DNA of 64,000 bases from the NCBI GenBank assembly GCA_021234155.1, contig JAJEKV010000079.1, forward strand, positions 2,114,789-2,178,788, written 5' to 3'. Of the stretch, positions 10,566 to 24,600 are shown piece by piece. The position numbers and the translations under genes are program-made. Below the pieces are notes generated by a model. It ran no database searches. It had not been told where the DNA came from and was given only the letters and a program-made list of their open reading frames with translations. The DNA comes from Isoetes taiwanensis. Its lineage: Eukaryota > Streptophyta > Lycopodiopsida > Isoetales > Isoetaceae. Numbering within the stretch: the first letter of the stretch is position 1; each line of letters opens with the position of its first letter.

Positions 10566-13394
10566 ATATAATGTAAGCCACGTGTGTCCAATGGTTTCTG
10601 GACATGTGTAATTTTGTTCCACGTCAGCAACAAAAGAATTTCCCCTATTCAGAGCTTTGCAAAAGCAGAGCATTCCGGCAGAGGTTTTCAGGGGCGATCA
10701 ATGGTGTTTGATGCCGCCAAGGTCCCAATGCATGAATCTGTTATCTCTCTCTCTGTTATCATGACATTTAACATGAACTTATATTTGACTTTGGATTAAG
10801 TGATTTGTGCCTAGAGAACATTTCAGGGCGAAAGCCTTAACGAGTGGAGTGACGGCATAATTTGTTGATAACAAAAACCTCCGTCTTGCTATTTTCGGCA
10901 TCTCAAAATATTATAGGTATTGGGTGACCAAGCAACAACTGAAATTTGACTTAGAAATTGTGAAAATGTCAAAGGAGCGTCATTTTTCAACTGTGGAGTG
11001 TATTAAGGAAGATATAAATTTAAATACGGGCATACAAATTTGTGGTATAGACGAATTTAAAATCATCAGGAAAAACAATCCGGAGCACAACCCTAACCCT
11101 AATATCTCCTTCAACGTTTTTTCTAAATGCGGCGGACTTGGAGCAGCCGGGAGCTCTTCCTGCTCTTGCCCAAATGCTCTGGCATCTTCGAAGTAGTCCA
11201 TATGGTGTTTGCTAAACCTTTCCAGTGCCTGCAAAGCTGTTATTTGTTTCAAGATGCTGCTCTTCTGCGTTTTTTTATATTCTATTGAATTTGCTTACCT
11301 CTGACAGGTTTGTTCTTGCAGCGTTATCGCCATTTTACAGATCTATTTTGCATAGTATAATGCATTTTTTCAGTCTTTCTAGACTGGTGGTTCATGCCAG
11401 CAAAAACGGCAAGGGTAGTCTTGCTTTGATTTTTATTATGCAATTATCCTTCTTTTTAATTATTTTCTATGGTATTGTAGTCTGGTTTTGAATCGCAGCG
11501 AGCTCTTTTGAGATTATCGGTAGTCTCTTGTGAACAAATATCGAAAATCAAAATCGAATCGCAGAACGCCATAGCTTTGCGGGTCCAAGAATTTACTTTT
11601 CCTCTGCTGTTGACAGTCTTTAACAAATTGGGCTTGTTGCGCAGGAAGTCGTTGGCAAATCCAATCCAACAGGCTTGTCTCTTCCATGAATTCTTGGGCA
11701 TATGAATATAGCAGCTTTGGGATCAGAAGCTTCCCACTTTGATTGATTCCTGTAAATGCACGGATTTAATCCTGCAGGGAAGATTGGAGCTATTGCGTAA
11801 CATTTTTAGGGCTGTAGATGCGAACCTGTAAAAGCAAACAGACAGACGTTTTAGGGCTACATTTTACTGTCGGAATTTACTGCTTCACGAGTATGGCGAA
11901 AGAAGAATCTGCGGAATAGATGCAAAGGAATAGAACGAATAGAAGGTCCCAAGAAGCAGCTCTAGTGATGGAGACATACATGCGCTTTGCAGGATTCCAT
12001 GAGCACCATAACAGACAGGTATGCCTTTTTGCCAGATCTGTTATTATGAATATGTTTATGCTGAAGAATGAAGTTTGGCTACCTTGGTAATCCTAGAACG
12101 ATATTCATCTTACATGTCCAGAAAAACTGTTGTATGGCAGTATTTCTTGCATTTTCAGAATGTGTCATGCTCAAGCTTAGGTTCTTCAGTCTCGAGACAC
12201 TCACCAAAATTTATGCTTGGTTCTTGCAATGTCTTCTTCGTACTTTGATTTTTTTCCTGTGAACTCCTAATTTGCTGTAAAATAAATTTCAAGCTTGGAT
12301 CCTCGCTGTTGTTCCTTCTGATAGCTACATGGCAGTTCCTTACTCCTTATTTGTTTCTCTTTGAATTTTATAGAATGCGAAATATCAAACGCCACCACTT
12401 TTTTTCAGTCCTGGAGGTATCAAACACCCTTTTATTCTTCTTTATCTTGTGTGTGATTCTAACCTGTACTTTTCCGGGGTTATTGTTGCAGTTATAAAGG
12501 ATCTAATCGGAATGACCTTACATCAAGTTAATCAGAGTGACCTATATATTGCACCAGGTAATGCTCCCTTCCATTTGATTGCAGTGGGTAATGCTCCCTT
12601 CCATTTTAGTGCACTGCATATGCTCCTTTCTAAGGCATTTGCTCAATTTGACTTTGTTTAATCTAATTAATTATAAAACATATGGTAAAATTGTGGGTTC
12701 AACTCCTACATGTTCACATTTCTATTGCATTCACAAATTTCTCTATTGCGGCATCACTAAACAAAGCACTATTAAATATTCTATACTCACGATCAAGTTG
12801 TTAAATTGTATTGGTTCACTATATTCTATTTAGTGTCCTACAAAATAGCAATCTAAGCCAATTACATTTACTACATATGCAAAATATCAAAACTAAACCA
12901 ACTACTATTATCACAATGTGGTATTACAATAATTAATCACTATCAATGTTGTAAAAATTACCATGTACGTATATCGAGGAAGATAGATGTGATCAATTAT
13001 CGTTCCACTAAACTTGACATATTAACCATTGGCACATATCATATAGTAAAACCTGTTAATATAGGCACTTCAAATTACCATCTCCACATAGTGATAAAAA
13101 TAGATGTGATCAAATATCATTCCACAAAACTTGATAGATTAAGCATTAGTACATATCATATATTTTAAGCTGCTATAAAGACCAACTATAACTATCATAT
13201 TCTAATACTATATCAAAAAATAATGCTTGTTTATCACGTCATGGAATTGTATTGACAAACCATATTATATAACTAGACATGGTTTGTAAACTTTTTGGCC
13301 CACAAACGCGTATTGATTTTAGGATTTGGTTTTCGCTAATAAATCCATTCAAAAAAGTCATACTGATTCAAGTTTGGTGGCCTTGTGACCCGTG
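10566..13394. other. no firm gene; possible small exons
   Basis: Plus-strand segments with splice-like borders are seen, for example 12492-12557 (preceded by TTGTTGCAG, followed by GTAATG; translation contains IKDLIGMTLHQVNQSDLYIA). A short ATG segment near 11969-12016 ends in GTATGC. They may be exons of a gene I cannot assemble. The rest is AT-rich without features. Confidence 0.3.
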
Positions 13395-15130
13395 GAGATA
13401 TGTGAACTCCCCTGGATCTGACTTTGGCTTTTCAAGCAGTTTGGCAAGTGGACAGATCTCAAAAACATGACGATGTGATACACCTTTGCAGTTGTCATGC
13501 TTGCAATCCTGCTGAAAAGATCCGTGTATTTTTTCACTTCCCAGACAGTGTTGAAACTGCGCATGTCAATAAAAACCATTGTGGCATTTTCTGATACTTG
13601 CCCCCGCACAAGGATACCAGATTTTGTTACTGCTTGCACAACGTTTCTCTTTTCTTTCTGTTTCCTTGCTTCATCTGGTTTGAGTATAGCTAGAATAGCT
13701 TCTAAGAAAATAGTCGGAAGATTTTTCTGGACGTGATCCTTGTTATAGTTGGCCTTGATATAATCAAAATCCATACCTGCTATATCAAGTAGCCTCTCTT
13801 CATTGAGTTCAGGGAATAGTGCCACAAGCTCCTCCATGCTGCCGTATTTTTTATCTAGCAAGCAATTGGCATATGATAGCACCTCACGGTGCATCAAGGT
13901 CAGAGTTCTGAGGTCTAAGGCCCTCTGTTTACAGTCATGCCTGCCTGTATATCCAGGCTGCACCTTCAAAAATGTCTTTCCTTCCAAAATCTCGTCCATA
14001 AGTTGGGCTACCTCCGCATTATTCATGCCACGAAGGTACCTGAGAAATGCTTTATTGAAAAAATCTTTTGTTGGCTTTTCTGGCAGTTCCCCATGATCAT
14101 CTGATAGTTTCCGTGCTGCCCACTTATTTACAACCTCCATGAACTTAGCCCATGGTTCGTCCTGCATAAACAGAAACTGCTTTTCGTCTTTAAATTCTTT
14201 GGCCTTCAATGTAGTGGTCGCCACTTCAACAAAATCCTGTATGAAATGCTGGTTAGGATCGCGGTCGCGATCTGTTTCAGCAAAAAGTGAATAGGCTAAC
14301 CTTCCAAGCTGATGATACTGTTGTGCCTGTTGGTCCTTGTGGAGGGCGACCGAAAGCCTTGTGCTGATTACGCAGTTGCTGAAGCTTCTCTACTAGTGGC
14401 TCTTTGTACACAGTGTCTGCAATTATGTCATTGCATTGAATAGATAATTGGATGTACTCCCTGTTGGACAAGTTTCCATTAAGGACCCGCGTTCTTCTCT
14501 TGGCGTAAACTTTAGCAAACTCCAGGCGTTGTTCAACGCTGCCCATCACAGAGCAAAGGATCTGAGCAGCAAATATGCTGTGGTTTCCAGAAATAATGTA
14601 GAATTTTTTGTTGTCAAGCTCCTCAGGTCTCGACCAAGTAATTATTTTCCTGCGAAAGAAAGTAATTTAGTATTTTAATACATAACACTAATGTATGTAT
14701 ACAAAGTACTTACTTTGTGATGGGGTCAAAAGGCACATCTGCCGGAGTAAGAACCTCTGTAGGGCACTCCTTGAAGCTCCTTATTAGAGTTTGCATGTGA
14801 TCGTTAGAACGAACTCTGTGCGTCATAGTAGCTGGAGCTGTCTCTCAGTCGAAGATACTTACTTTTGTGAACCAATTCACACCCATTGGATAATATTTTT
14901 TAAACTCTTCGAGTTTTTTTGATGTTTCTTCTGCAAGTTTTTTTTCCTCTAGAAAACAACATTTAATGAATATAAATATAACTATATGGTATAATGCTAT
15001 GAAGTTGGTTATGTGCTCTGACAATTTCATAAGATAATGACCAACATAAGTCATACATTAAGAGAACATACCAAGAGGAAGGCTTTTATGATCATCATAG
15101 AGAACTATGTTCATGTGATCAGCTATGTTC
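13395..15130 (-). pseudogene. ParB-like domain protein, N-terminal and linker part (copy B)
   Basis: Minus-strand exons: (1) near 15,130-15,070 ending in the donor AAGAG|GTATG-type site; (2) around 14,950-14,862, EETSKKLEEFKKYYPMGVNW; (3) about 14,830-14,713, MTHRVRSNDHMQTLIRSFKE to PFDPITK, donor GTAAGT; (4) from 14,652 (acceptor CGCAG), SRPEELDNKKFYIISGNHS, the ParB/sulfiredoxin-like G-x-H-R/S motif, then a helical region to 13,395. A one-base frameshift lies near 14,345. The linker (KKYGSMEELVALFPELN, KNLPTIFLEAILAIL) lines up with the region between ParB and methyltransferase domains of the gene at 33.4 kb (LEDWEECKALYP, KKGLPTGFLNLVRRAK). No methyltransferase catalytic motif is visible after it. 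ParB-like domains bind nucleotides and DNA or act as nucleases in bacteria; the role here is unknown. Confidence 0.6.
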
Positions 15131-16930
15131 ATGTTGTGATTGGTAGTTCATTTTCTTCATTTGGCTTAGTTGGCATGTTTTGAAGGCCCTTTTGTAATCT
15201 CAAAAAAACCCTAATGTCATCCTTTTTATATGCACACAAAGATGAAACCAGATCCCTCCAGAAACTTTTGAAGCCTCTAGAAGAATTTGAGATATTCCAG
15301 AATCGCAAGAGTAGTTTTTAGAAAGGCCTCGATCGCTTCTAAAATTTTTGATGGCTACACGTGTATAATCCTAAACATAGAAATAAACATATGTAAAGCT
15401 TATTTAAGTTGCCCGCTTGAAGGAGATTACTATCAAACCCATATCATAGAGCACATTAAGATCACATTCCTACCTTGGAGCTTGTCATTCTCTTGCCAGT
15501 GTCTGCTGCAACAAAATCAAAGTTCAGACAATAGCTTCAAGAAATCACCATTTGTTAGTGACTTTTTGGAATAGCAAAAAAATGCAATCTAGTTAACTTT
15601 TGAAGTGAAGGATACCTTTTGCAATATGTGGTAATATCACACTTGATCAAACTAAAATCTAGACTTAGATGAAGTCTAGTTCTAGATTTTTGTATATCAT
15701 TTTCAAATCTAATAAGTAGTACAGCCAAAAGGTATATGATACTGCTAATTTTTTCATGAACATAAATAAAGGTTGTTCTCCTTTGTGAAATTTATTAAAG
15801 AAGGTTGTTTGGAATTACACCCTTTTTCCATTTTCTACAGAAGATATAATGCCTAAATTATACCTCTCACCATTAGATTCCTAAGCTATCTCTGTGGAGA
15901 ATAGTGTATGCATTTTTAAGCTTTTTTACAGTTTTAAGATGTCCATAATGGGGCCATTGTGGCATTATTCTAGACACCTTGAGTGTTTATGTAGAGATGT
16001 TGAATATTAAATATGTGTTTATATTCATTTATGTCTGTCAATTAGTTATACTATCCAGCATCAATTATTCGTTTATGTGTTTATATTCGTTTATGTCTGT
16101 CAATTAGTTATTATCTGGGTTCAAATCCCAGTCTCAATTCTAATACATTTCATTTTCTTCTTTGCTTTTGAAAATCTCGGTTCTCTTTGTTCCTGTGCTT
16201 CATGTTCTTTTGGTATCTTGGTTGCCATGATCAGCGTTCTAGGTTTTGGAGTGGCTCGATTATACCTACAGCTTTCCTGTTTTGTTCTTTTTTTTTGTGC
16301 AATTTCCAAATTATGGATTTGGCAGCAGAAATGATGAAGATATGCACCCGCACTATGTCCAGTTCTGTCATTTTGGATTCGTCCTATGCATTCTGGGTTT
16401 CGGAGTGGCTCGATTCTACCTATAACTTCCAATAAGCTCTCCTTCTCTGTCCTGCCACGTGTAGGGCCATCATTTTTTCTCCAGTCTTCAATGGTTCATT
16501 CAACAACCGTAACCTTTTTGTTTTTTAAAAAAAAAAGCGATTAGAGTAGAGTTGAGTGATTAGAATAGAGTGATGTTGGAGAAGTCAACCTAATATTAAA
16601 GATTTTCTTAATATTGGAATCTTCGAGTTTGCCTTTTTACATAGACAATAATATCCAAATCCAAGATCAAAACGCCCTCTAAAATTATAGAAGATAGAGC
16701 TTGAAATGTATCTTGTACACAATCGTGCTGTGGCGTTCTATCGAACAATACTACATTCGACACTGTCCATATATATTTACAAGGGATTCTGACAAGATAA
16801 TGGGTGGGCTCTGTTCCCACATAAAAATCTGACTTCAATGTATCTTTAGCTATAAATGTTCATTTTCTTTAAAGTGTTATTATTGTTTCTAGATTAAGAT
16901 GCTTAACAAAATTGTATTTTAGGTCAAAGT
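15131..16930. other. no recognised gene; dispersed small repeats
   Basis: A 38-bp segment (ATGTGTTTATATTC then TTTATGTCTGTCAATTAG) occurs at about 16012-16050 and again at 16074-16112. Two copies of a GGAGTGGCTCGATT block occur at 16247 and 16396. A tRNA T-arm-like stem, CTGGGTTCAAATCCCAG, is at about 16115-16131 without the rest of a tRNA. This may be a SINE-like relic. Confidence 0.4.
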
Positions 16931-16932
16931 CA

Positions 16933-16970
16933 GAATAGAATAGAATAGAATAGAATAGAATAGAATAGAA
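16933..16970. repeat. (GAATA)n microsatellite
   Basis: Seven to eight pentamer units. It is the same pentamer family as the retroposon tail at 7.9 kb. Confidence 0.9.
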
Positions 16971-17160
16971 GAGGGACAGTTAAAAAAAGAGATCAGGGGA
17001 CTGGAAGACCTATTGAAGCATGTGGATATTAAAGGTGGAGGTGCTAATGGATTAGCTTCAGAAGGACGCTTAAGCCTTCAAGATGAGCTGTGCAGAAGGA
17101 AAAAGAGCTTGAACATTTGACAAGGGAGCTTGATGACAAAGTTCGTTATCGTCAGAGCAT
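16971..17160 (+). pseudogene. coiled-coil-like coding fragment, unrecognised
   Basis: The plus strand gives LKKEIRGLEDLLKHVDIKGG followed by LSLQDELCR and, after a frameshift, LEHLTRELDDKVRYRQS. It is Leu/Glu/Lys-rich and heptad-like, reminiscent of stalk regions of large cytoskeletal proteins, but no family is firm. Confidence 0.3.
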
Positions 17161-19132
17161 AACATTGCATACAGGCATTGATGGCATTGATGGGAGGGTC
17201 CTGAGCCGTGGGCTAGTGAGCTTTGGGATGAGAATGGGTTGCTGGTGATGATTGCTGCACCTTCATTTTGTTGTGATGAATAATGATGCCAGTGATAAGG
17301 TACTGTTTGAGAAGTTCGTTTTATCATAGGGCTATGAAGTTCAAATCTAGTCAATGACAACACTCCATATGAATGCTTCTGGAAGCATTCTACTAGTTCC
17401 CGATTTTCTTCAAAAAGTAAGGAGTGGACTGACCTAGTTTGCCAATGTGAGATCGCTTTAAGCAATAACATACTATTCCTGGAGGAGATTATACAAAAAG
17501 AAATCACAACAGATGAGATTTACTAGTTTCTTTTGGACCTGACCATGGAAATCCTGCAGTTGCAGTACCAAGGTTCTGGATGAATCTTTGTTTTGTGCCA
17601 ACTTCATGTGGTTGCTATTGTCAATTGCAATTGTAAACCATGGGACAGTTTTTTTTGTTTTGGGGGGGCCATATTTTTTGTATTGTTGGAAGAGAACTGT
17701 AAAGCATATTTTGTAAACTACTCTAATGTGACTCTGATGTATGGAGATTTTTGTTGGGATGTTAATTACATTGTTATTGGATATTCTCCTCTAGCATAAA
17801 TTTCAGAGTAAATACGTATGAAATTATCATGTTAGGATTATCAAATTGATGCAACAGATTCGAGACAACTAGCCTAGGGAGTTTTACTCTCTTCCACAAT
17901 GCAACTCTGGCAATGCTTTTTCTTTTAAACTTACAAATAAATGTGCTTTTCTTTGTGTTGCCGGGATGCAAGTGTCAGGGGAATTTTTGGCGGATCTTTT
18001 AGACATATAGCTGATCTTTTAGGTTGATTCATTGCCCTTTTCGACTGGGGCTTTTATTGAATCTAATGACTAGCAATCGATTGTTTAAAATGGTACAAAT
18101 AACCAATTTGATAATTACTGTAGGAGCAGTACAGTCACAACAATTTGATCCGCCAAGTTAACCAAGCAGGGTACGGGGATCTCGATGGAGAGTAGCTATG
18201 TTTCTGATTACAATCCAAGAAACTCCAAGAAAAAGGAAAAGGAAGAAAAGTTCAACGGTTTAGGATCCCATGTGCGAGATTTAGTGCTAAAATAAAATTT
18301 AAAAAACCCTGTTAATTAGCGCTATTATTTAGGGCTAAAAATGGCATCATTTATGCCACCGTAGCATGCGAGGACCCTAACCATGATTTTCTTGATTGGA
18401 GGGTTTGTTTCTAGTGTTGTTTCATTTTTCTATTTACAGCTAATTGTAAGCCTTGTCCTCTGTAAACTGAGTTGAAGTGATTTGTTATGAGAATAGAACA
18501 AATGAAATCATTGATATATTGCTACATAAAAGGTATGTGTTGTATTTGCACAAATACTCTTAGATGCATGTGTTTAGAATCACAACATAATCCTAAGAAC
18601 GACATCTAAACATTTTGTTATTGTTTTCTGAATTTAACAAAATACCCGGCTGGTCTCACTAACGGGAAATAGCCTCATTATGGATTACACATGCTACCGC
18701 GAATTAAAGGCAAACATCACATGTTGCAAATCACGGCTCAATAATTGTAATAGAAAACATTTTAGCGATTAGACACTTATCACAATCATGTGCAAAGATA
18801 ATAAGTAGCACATTTGCAGCGCAGCTGCACCATATCACATGCGGAGGAGAATATAACTTAAATGCAAATTGAATATGGACAAGAGAGCATTAGTCATTTT
18901 ATAACAAGAAGAGGCCATTTTTTTCTGCCTTTCGTGTTCTCCATCTAACCTAACATATGTAAGAAAACCATACCCTAACAATGACATTTAGACCTAATAG
19001 AGCAATCATATCTCATTTCCTTCGTTCTTCAAAAGAAGAAGAAAAAAAGAACAAGAATCCTTCTGGCTAACAAGAAGACCAACATGTGAAGTAAAAGCCT
19101 TAACTTTCAAAATAAAAGTGGATGATTTTGCA
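17161..19132. other. no recognised gene
   Basis: AT-rich. At 18,124-18,190 a plus-strand scrap repeats part of the minus-strand exon-like segment at 19.1-19.3 kb in inverse orientation (AATTTGATCCG and GTTAACCAAGCAGG). Confidence 0.45.
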
Positions 19133-19287
19133 AACCTGTTTACTCCTTTATGTTCAAGCTCGAGATCTATTTTACGCCAATCTTGGCCCATCTCTTGCAG
19201 CAGAATTTCCCGTGGTTTGGCATCATCAAAGGGGTTGCCTGCTTGGTTAACTAGCCGGATCAAATTGCTGTGATTATGCAGATCCTA
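19133..19287 (-). pseudogene. unrecognised exon-like segment
   Basis: Minus strand with an acceptor (TGCTGTAG) near 19,287 and a possible donor (AACAG|GTTTGC) near 19,133. Translation DLHNHSNLIRLVNQAGNPFD then DAKPREILLQEMGQDWRKID. Well-composed and flanked by splice signals, but not recognised. Partial copies lie at 18.12-18.19 kb and 19.36-19.42 kb, so this piece has been duplicated at least twice. Confidence 0.35.
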
Positions 19288-20819
19288 CAGCAGTAATTAT
19301 CGAATTCTGTTATTTGTATCATTATAAACAATTGATTGCTAGTCATTAGATTCAAGAAAAGCCCCAATTGAGATCCCATTACCCTGCTTGGTTAACAACT
19401 CAGATCAAATTGCTCATCTGAACAATTTCTCAGATTCAAGAAAAGTTGTTTCAGTGGTAAACATCTAATCTTTGTTGACAAATCTTTAGGAATGGTAAAT
19501 AATGTGGAAATGGTTTCATTCTATTACATTTGATGCTTCTATATTGAGGACAAAGGTTAACATAGCAGGTGTGGAGGATGCATTCCATCTCGATTTGATT
19601 CATCTCTTTATTAGTGTGATATTTCTAGCTAGAATTTTTTGGGTTTGGCATCAACAGAAAGCACAGTGCAGTAATATTTGGTCGTGCAAGTTTAGTAGTT
19701 GATGCTAACGAGTTAAGCATTTGGTACTATGTTTGCAGGTAATAGCTGCCAGTTAACAAATTATGCTAACAGGTTATATTGGTACTATGTTTCGCAAGAA
19801 GTACTTGTTAGCTAGTATATGCTGTGTACGAGTTAGTGAGCCACCCTTCGAGGTGGATATGTATGTTATTTGATGCTATGTACTCATGTTTCATCTGCTT
19901 CTGTAGCTAGGTAGATCCCGAGACAGACGAGATGAATGACATGTCCGTTCTTCCCTGCCGGGTTCTTGCTCACCATCAAGAGCCTGAGGATAGGTGGACG
20001 GCCTCGTGGCAACAAGCTTGCACTGTCAGAATGGATGATCTCCAGTTCTATACGATCGGAGCATCGTATACGAGCAGGGAACGTCACAAAAGTTTAATAA
20101 AGGAACATAGATCTACCGCTTATCTGTAAAACTATTTGATGGCTTTTACCATATTCTGGTAGTCTAAGAACACTTGGCTTGCAGTTACCCTCTTGTAGAA
20201 CTGATCAGGTTACAAATGCCACCTCTAAGAGTCCTGTTCAATTGCTCTTTCTTTAGCTACAAGGAACTAAGACATCCACTGCACGCAAACAACCATTGAA
20301 CTAGGAAGAAAAATGGCGGACTGTGTGAAGGGAGTTAGTCCCAGAGCATCCGAAATGAAAAAGACCATCTACGGTAGTGAAGAACAAGCACACTGTAATC
20401 AATGAAGGGTCGCGATCATTTTAATAAAAAGCATACAAGCAACCTTTACTTAGATGTATTAAAAGAATAGCACATTGTATTATCTATTATTCTAGACCTT
20501 AAACAAACAAGTTGGGAAAATCAAAAGATTTACAAATATTCATAACCCATAAGGTGAACAAGGGGAAAACTTTGGAGATTCCAAAAAATACCCCTTATAC
20601 AATGACGAATGTTGACGTGTCACTAAAAGATGACATGCATTACTGCTAGTCATAGTATCATATTAATATTAAAAATGCATCCAATTCTTAACAAACATGG
20701 GAATAGGTGAGACTGAATATATACGTACCATTTTCTTTTCTACCCATGATGATGAAGCAAGTCCTGTACAGACCAAGGGCACAATCTTAGCCATGTACAA
20801 TTGCAACGCAAAAGTCTCA
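19288..20819. other. no recognised gene
   Basis: No coherent frame and no family match. Confidence 0.45.
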
Positions 20820-21260
20820 GTGCTGATACACAACGAAAAAGGTGCTCCAATACCCTAGAAAATACCCCCAAAAAATACCTACGAAATCCCCGTTTTCTGT
20901 CAAACAACAGGGGATAAAATGTATTTTTGGGATCGGGGCATTTGGCCACAATCCCCCTTTTCCTCATTTGCATGATAATACCCTATTAAGCTAGTGTCGC
21001 AATCCCCCATTCAAAGAATGGGAATTCATACCCTGTTATCATTCGTAAGAGATAATACCCTGTTCAGGTGATACCCTATTTTAGATCATACCCAATTAAT
21101 ACCCTGTTACAAATAATACCCCATTCCAAATAACATACCCTGTTTTAAATAATATACCCTGTTCTCTAAATAACATACCCTGTTATCATTCGTAAGATAA
21201 TGCCCTATTGTCATTCATAAGAAAATGCCCTGTTATCATTTGTAAGATAATACCCATTTT
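20820..21260. repeat. degenerate tandem repeat with core ATACCCTGTT
   Basis: More than a dozen copies of ATACCCTGTT, ATACCCCATT or ATGCCCTGTT are separated by 8-20 bp of AAATAA-type spacer. The array resembles, in style only, the CCCCAATCCATTTGCAAATT array at 42.7-43.1 kb. Confidence 0.75.
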
Positions 21261-21653
21261 AAAAATAAGTTGATAAGTAAAAAATTGAGAAGAGTTAACC
21301 AGTAACAAATTGATAAGATTTCTCATTATTTTCAAAAACAACAGTAACAACTGATCAGATTTCAAGAAACAAATCTGATACACAAAATTCTGCTTGTCCA
21401 GGGTGTTTCCTAGCAGTTAACTGAGAGTCTTTGCTCAATAAGTACTCTACCACTAAGTCCAACTTCTGTGCTTGTGTAGTTCTCCTAGTACCTATGAATG
21501 TTTGCTGCCTTGCTTTGTTCTTCTCTGCCATGAACTTGTTCAATTGAGAATACATTTAATCCACGTTCAAGATTTTCAAAAGGAACATACGCCTCTTTTT
21601 CCTTCACACTGTGAAAAGACAACATATTAAAAAGAATGCAAGCATGCTTACTC

Positions 21654-21659
<6 letters not shown>

Positions 21660-21687
<28 letters not shown>

Positions 21688-24600
21688 TAGATATTTAAGT
21701 TTTTATTGATATAGAATGAATACAAGCCTCTTTTGATGGGAAGAATTGAACGAGGCGTAAGAGAAAATGATTAAAGGAAAGAATCCCATCCACCAATAAG
21801 GTGACCCGTCCACCAATAAGGTGACCTGCATGTTCTATGTAGCTAGGCTGGAAGTGCCATCCGCCCTACTTGCATCCTCAATGCCCAAGTTGGACCATCT
21901 GCATTTGAAAGTCTGCACCTGCCCCTGGATTTGACCAATGCGATCAAATTCTTTGTCGTATTGCTGCCCATACTTTTTCCTATGAGAAATACCCATAAGG
22001 GCCGTTTCATAGGTAAACGAGTTCTGCATCTTGATCAGGGAGAAACTATCCCCATTGAGGGCCATGGCACATCGATGACACCAAATGACCCAAAGGGCAA
22101 TAGTGATAAGAGAGTCTGTTACCTTAGAGCAGCTCATGCAAGCAATGTTTGGCCAAGCTAAATCATCTCTCGTGACTCCAATGATAGGTAGAATCCATTC
22201 CCAAAATGGCATGAGTTTTGGGCAAAAGAACAAGTGGCTAACATCCTCAGTCTCATCGCAGCCCAAAGGGCACTGATTCTGCACATGCATTCCCCTTCTT
22301 TGCAGTCTATCTGTGGTACTAAGTGCATCCTGCAGAGCCATCCATTTATGTAATTGTAGTTTCCTGGAACACCAAGATCTCCAATAGCGGACAAGCCAAG
22401 AGGCCATCACTTCTTGAGTGACACCATGCTTTTGGGCTGCCTTAAGAGGGCCCCTACAAAGGAGCTCTTTGTACAGCCTCCTAACAGAGTATTCTTCCTT
22501 TCCTAGCACCAGCCATTTGTCGTTGTCTCCTATATGGCCCGATAGCACATTTACCTTGGCCATTATTATGCAATAAAGCCTCCTGCTCACTTGATCATTT
22601 CCAACCTTGTTTCTAATCGCCGACCACGACAACCAACAATCCCGCTCCTCATCCCATAGATCAACCAGCTTGGAGATGCCCACATTAATCCATTTCTTGC
22701 AGGCCCTTGGGTGCAAAAAAGCAATAGGAACATCTCTACTGTCACCGATTTCAGGGTTCCAGAAGATGCTTGAGCTGCTAGCTTCCCAATGCAAGTTGTC
22801 CATACCACAATGGGGTGCAATCTCTTGCCAAGCCGCAAACATCCTGCGCAGAACAGCTGAAGTACATGGAGCCACCTTGAAGGGGTAGAACGCAGCCCCT
22901 GGCAATTCAAATGGTAGAGCAGGCCTTCCCTTAGAGTGACATGCTTGCAACCAAAACCTGATCAGATCCATGGCTGGAGAGTCTTCGCCTTGTAGCACCC
23001 GCCAAACTAACTTAGCTGCCAAGCATTGTGCATGCACCATTAGATCCTTGCAGCCAAGTCCACCATCACTCCTTGCCCGGCAGATTTCAGACCATGCCAA
23101 CTTGGAGTTGCCTGCCCAAATAAATCTTCTAATAAGCCTTTGAATGCGCTCATACACATCCTTCGGGGCCACAACAATTGCCGAGTAGTATACATGGGAA
23201 GAGGCAAAAATCGTATTGGCAATGGTGATTCTTCCTGCAGTAGACAGCCCAGAAATTGACCAAAGGCCCATCCTCTTTCTTATCCTATCAAGGATGGGAT
23301 TCCAAATACCTTTTGCAGACATGTCATTCCCTAAAGGTATGCCAAGCAGCTTGGTTGTCATTCCTTCCTCCAAAATGTTCAGCCCCAAAACCTGAGCCCT
23401 TGCTATGGCATTAGCATCATAACTAGGAGGGATCACCATGCATTTAGCTTTGTTTATTTCTACCCCAGTGGCAGAGCCAAATACCTGTAAGATGTTAAAG
23501 AATTCCTCCAAACTTTGGTCCCTTGTCTGAATAAATGCAAATGTGTCGTCCGCAAACTGAGAGAGACATACTTGCTTACCTTGTTGAGGGAGGAGAAGCC
23601 CGTTGATTTTATCTTCAGCAGATATCATGGCGACCAGCCTTGTGAGGACATTGGCAATCAGCAGGAATAAGTATGGTGCTAACGGGCAGCCTTGCCTGAC
23701 ACCTTGCTACAATTGAAACTGTTTGCCAGGGTGGCCATTAATGACCAGGGATGATTTTGCAAGCTTATTCAGGCCCATCACCATTTCTATGAAACCTGTG
23801 GCAAATCCCATTCTCTTGAGGATGTTGGCAAGGCAATCCCAACGTATGGTGTCAAATGCACTTCGAAAGTCAAGCTTTAACATGAGACAATCCTGCGCGG
23901 AAGATTTGCACCATGCCAAACCCTCAGAAGCCAAGACATAGTTATCAAAGATGCATCTCTTTGGGAGAAAGGCAGCCTGCTCCCTTCTGATAATTCTGCA
24001 AAGGATTGGTTTTAACCTGAATGCCAACAGCTTAGCTAGTATTTTGTACGTTGTCCCTGTCAAAGCTATGGGCCTCCATTCTGATATGGATTGGGGCCTC
24101 TCCACCTTTGGGACTAAGGCAACAAACCCAGCAGCCAGGCTCGGGTGCAACACTTTCCCCACCCAAGCACCCTTGATTGCTAGCAGCATATCCTCCTTCA
24201 GCTCGTGCCCAACCTCAAGAAGGAATTCCGGTGGAAACCCGTCAGGGCCTGGTGTTTTCCCATGAGGCATGGATTTCAGAGTTCGATGAACCTCATCAAA
24301 CGTAATGTCCCTAAGAAGGGCACTATTATCCTCTGCTGAGATTTCCGGTTGAAGGGCTTGTAGGCATTGTTGAAGGTCCGCTGCATAGGTACCAGGCAGA
24401 GGTTTTTCAGCAAAAAGTTTTTTATATTCTTGGAAGAAATATTCCGTAATCGAGGATGGGTTCATCAATATTGACTAGATTGGCATCCATAACTGATGTT
24501 ATTCCATTGCTGATCAGTCTGTTTCCAGCCAGCCTAAAGAACACTTTTGAGCTTTCTTTATCTGCATGCTCATACCAATGAGCCTTTCTGGTCTGGTTTC

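Noticed and set aside
11088-11102. Telomere-like CCCTAACCCTAA
   Set aside because: Two units only; a similar two-unit match occurs at about 45,974. Too short for interstitial telomere sequence.
16115-16131. tRNA gene suggested by CTGGGTTCAAATCCCAG
   Set aside because: Only a T-arm is present; no acceptor, D or anticodon arms can be formed upstream.
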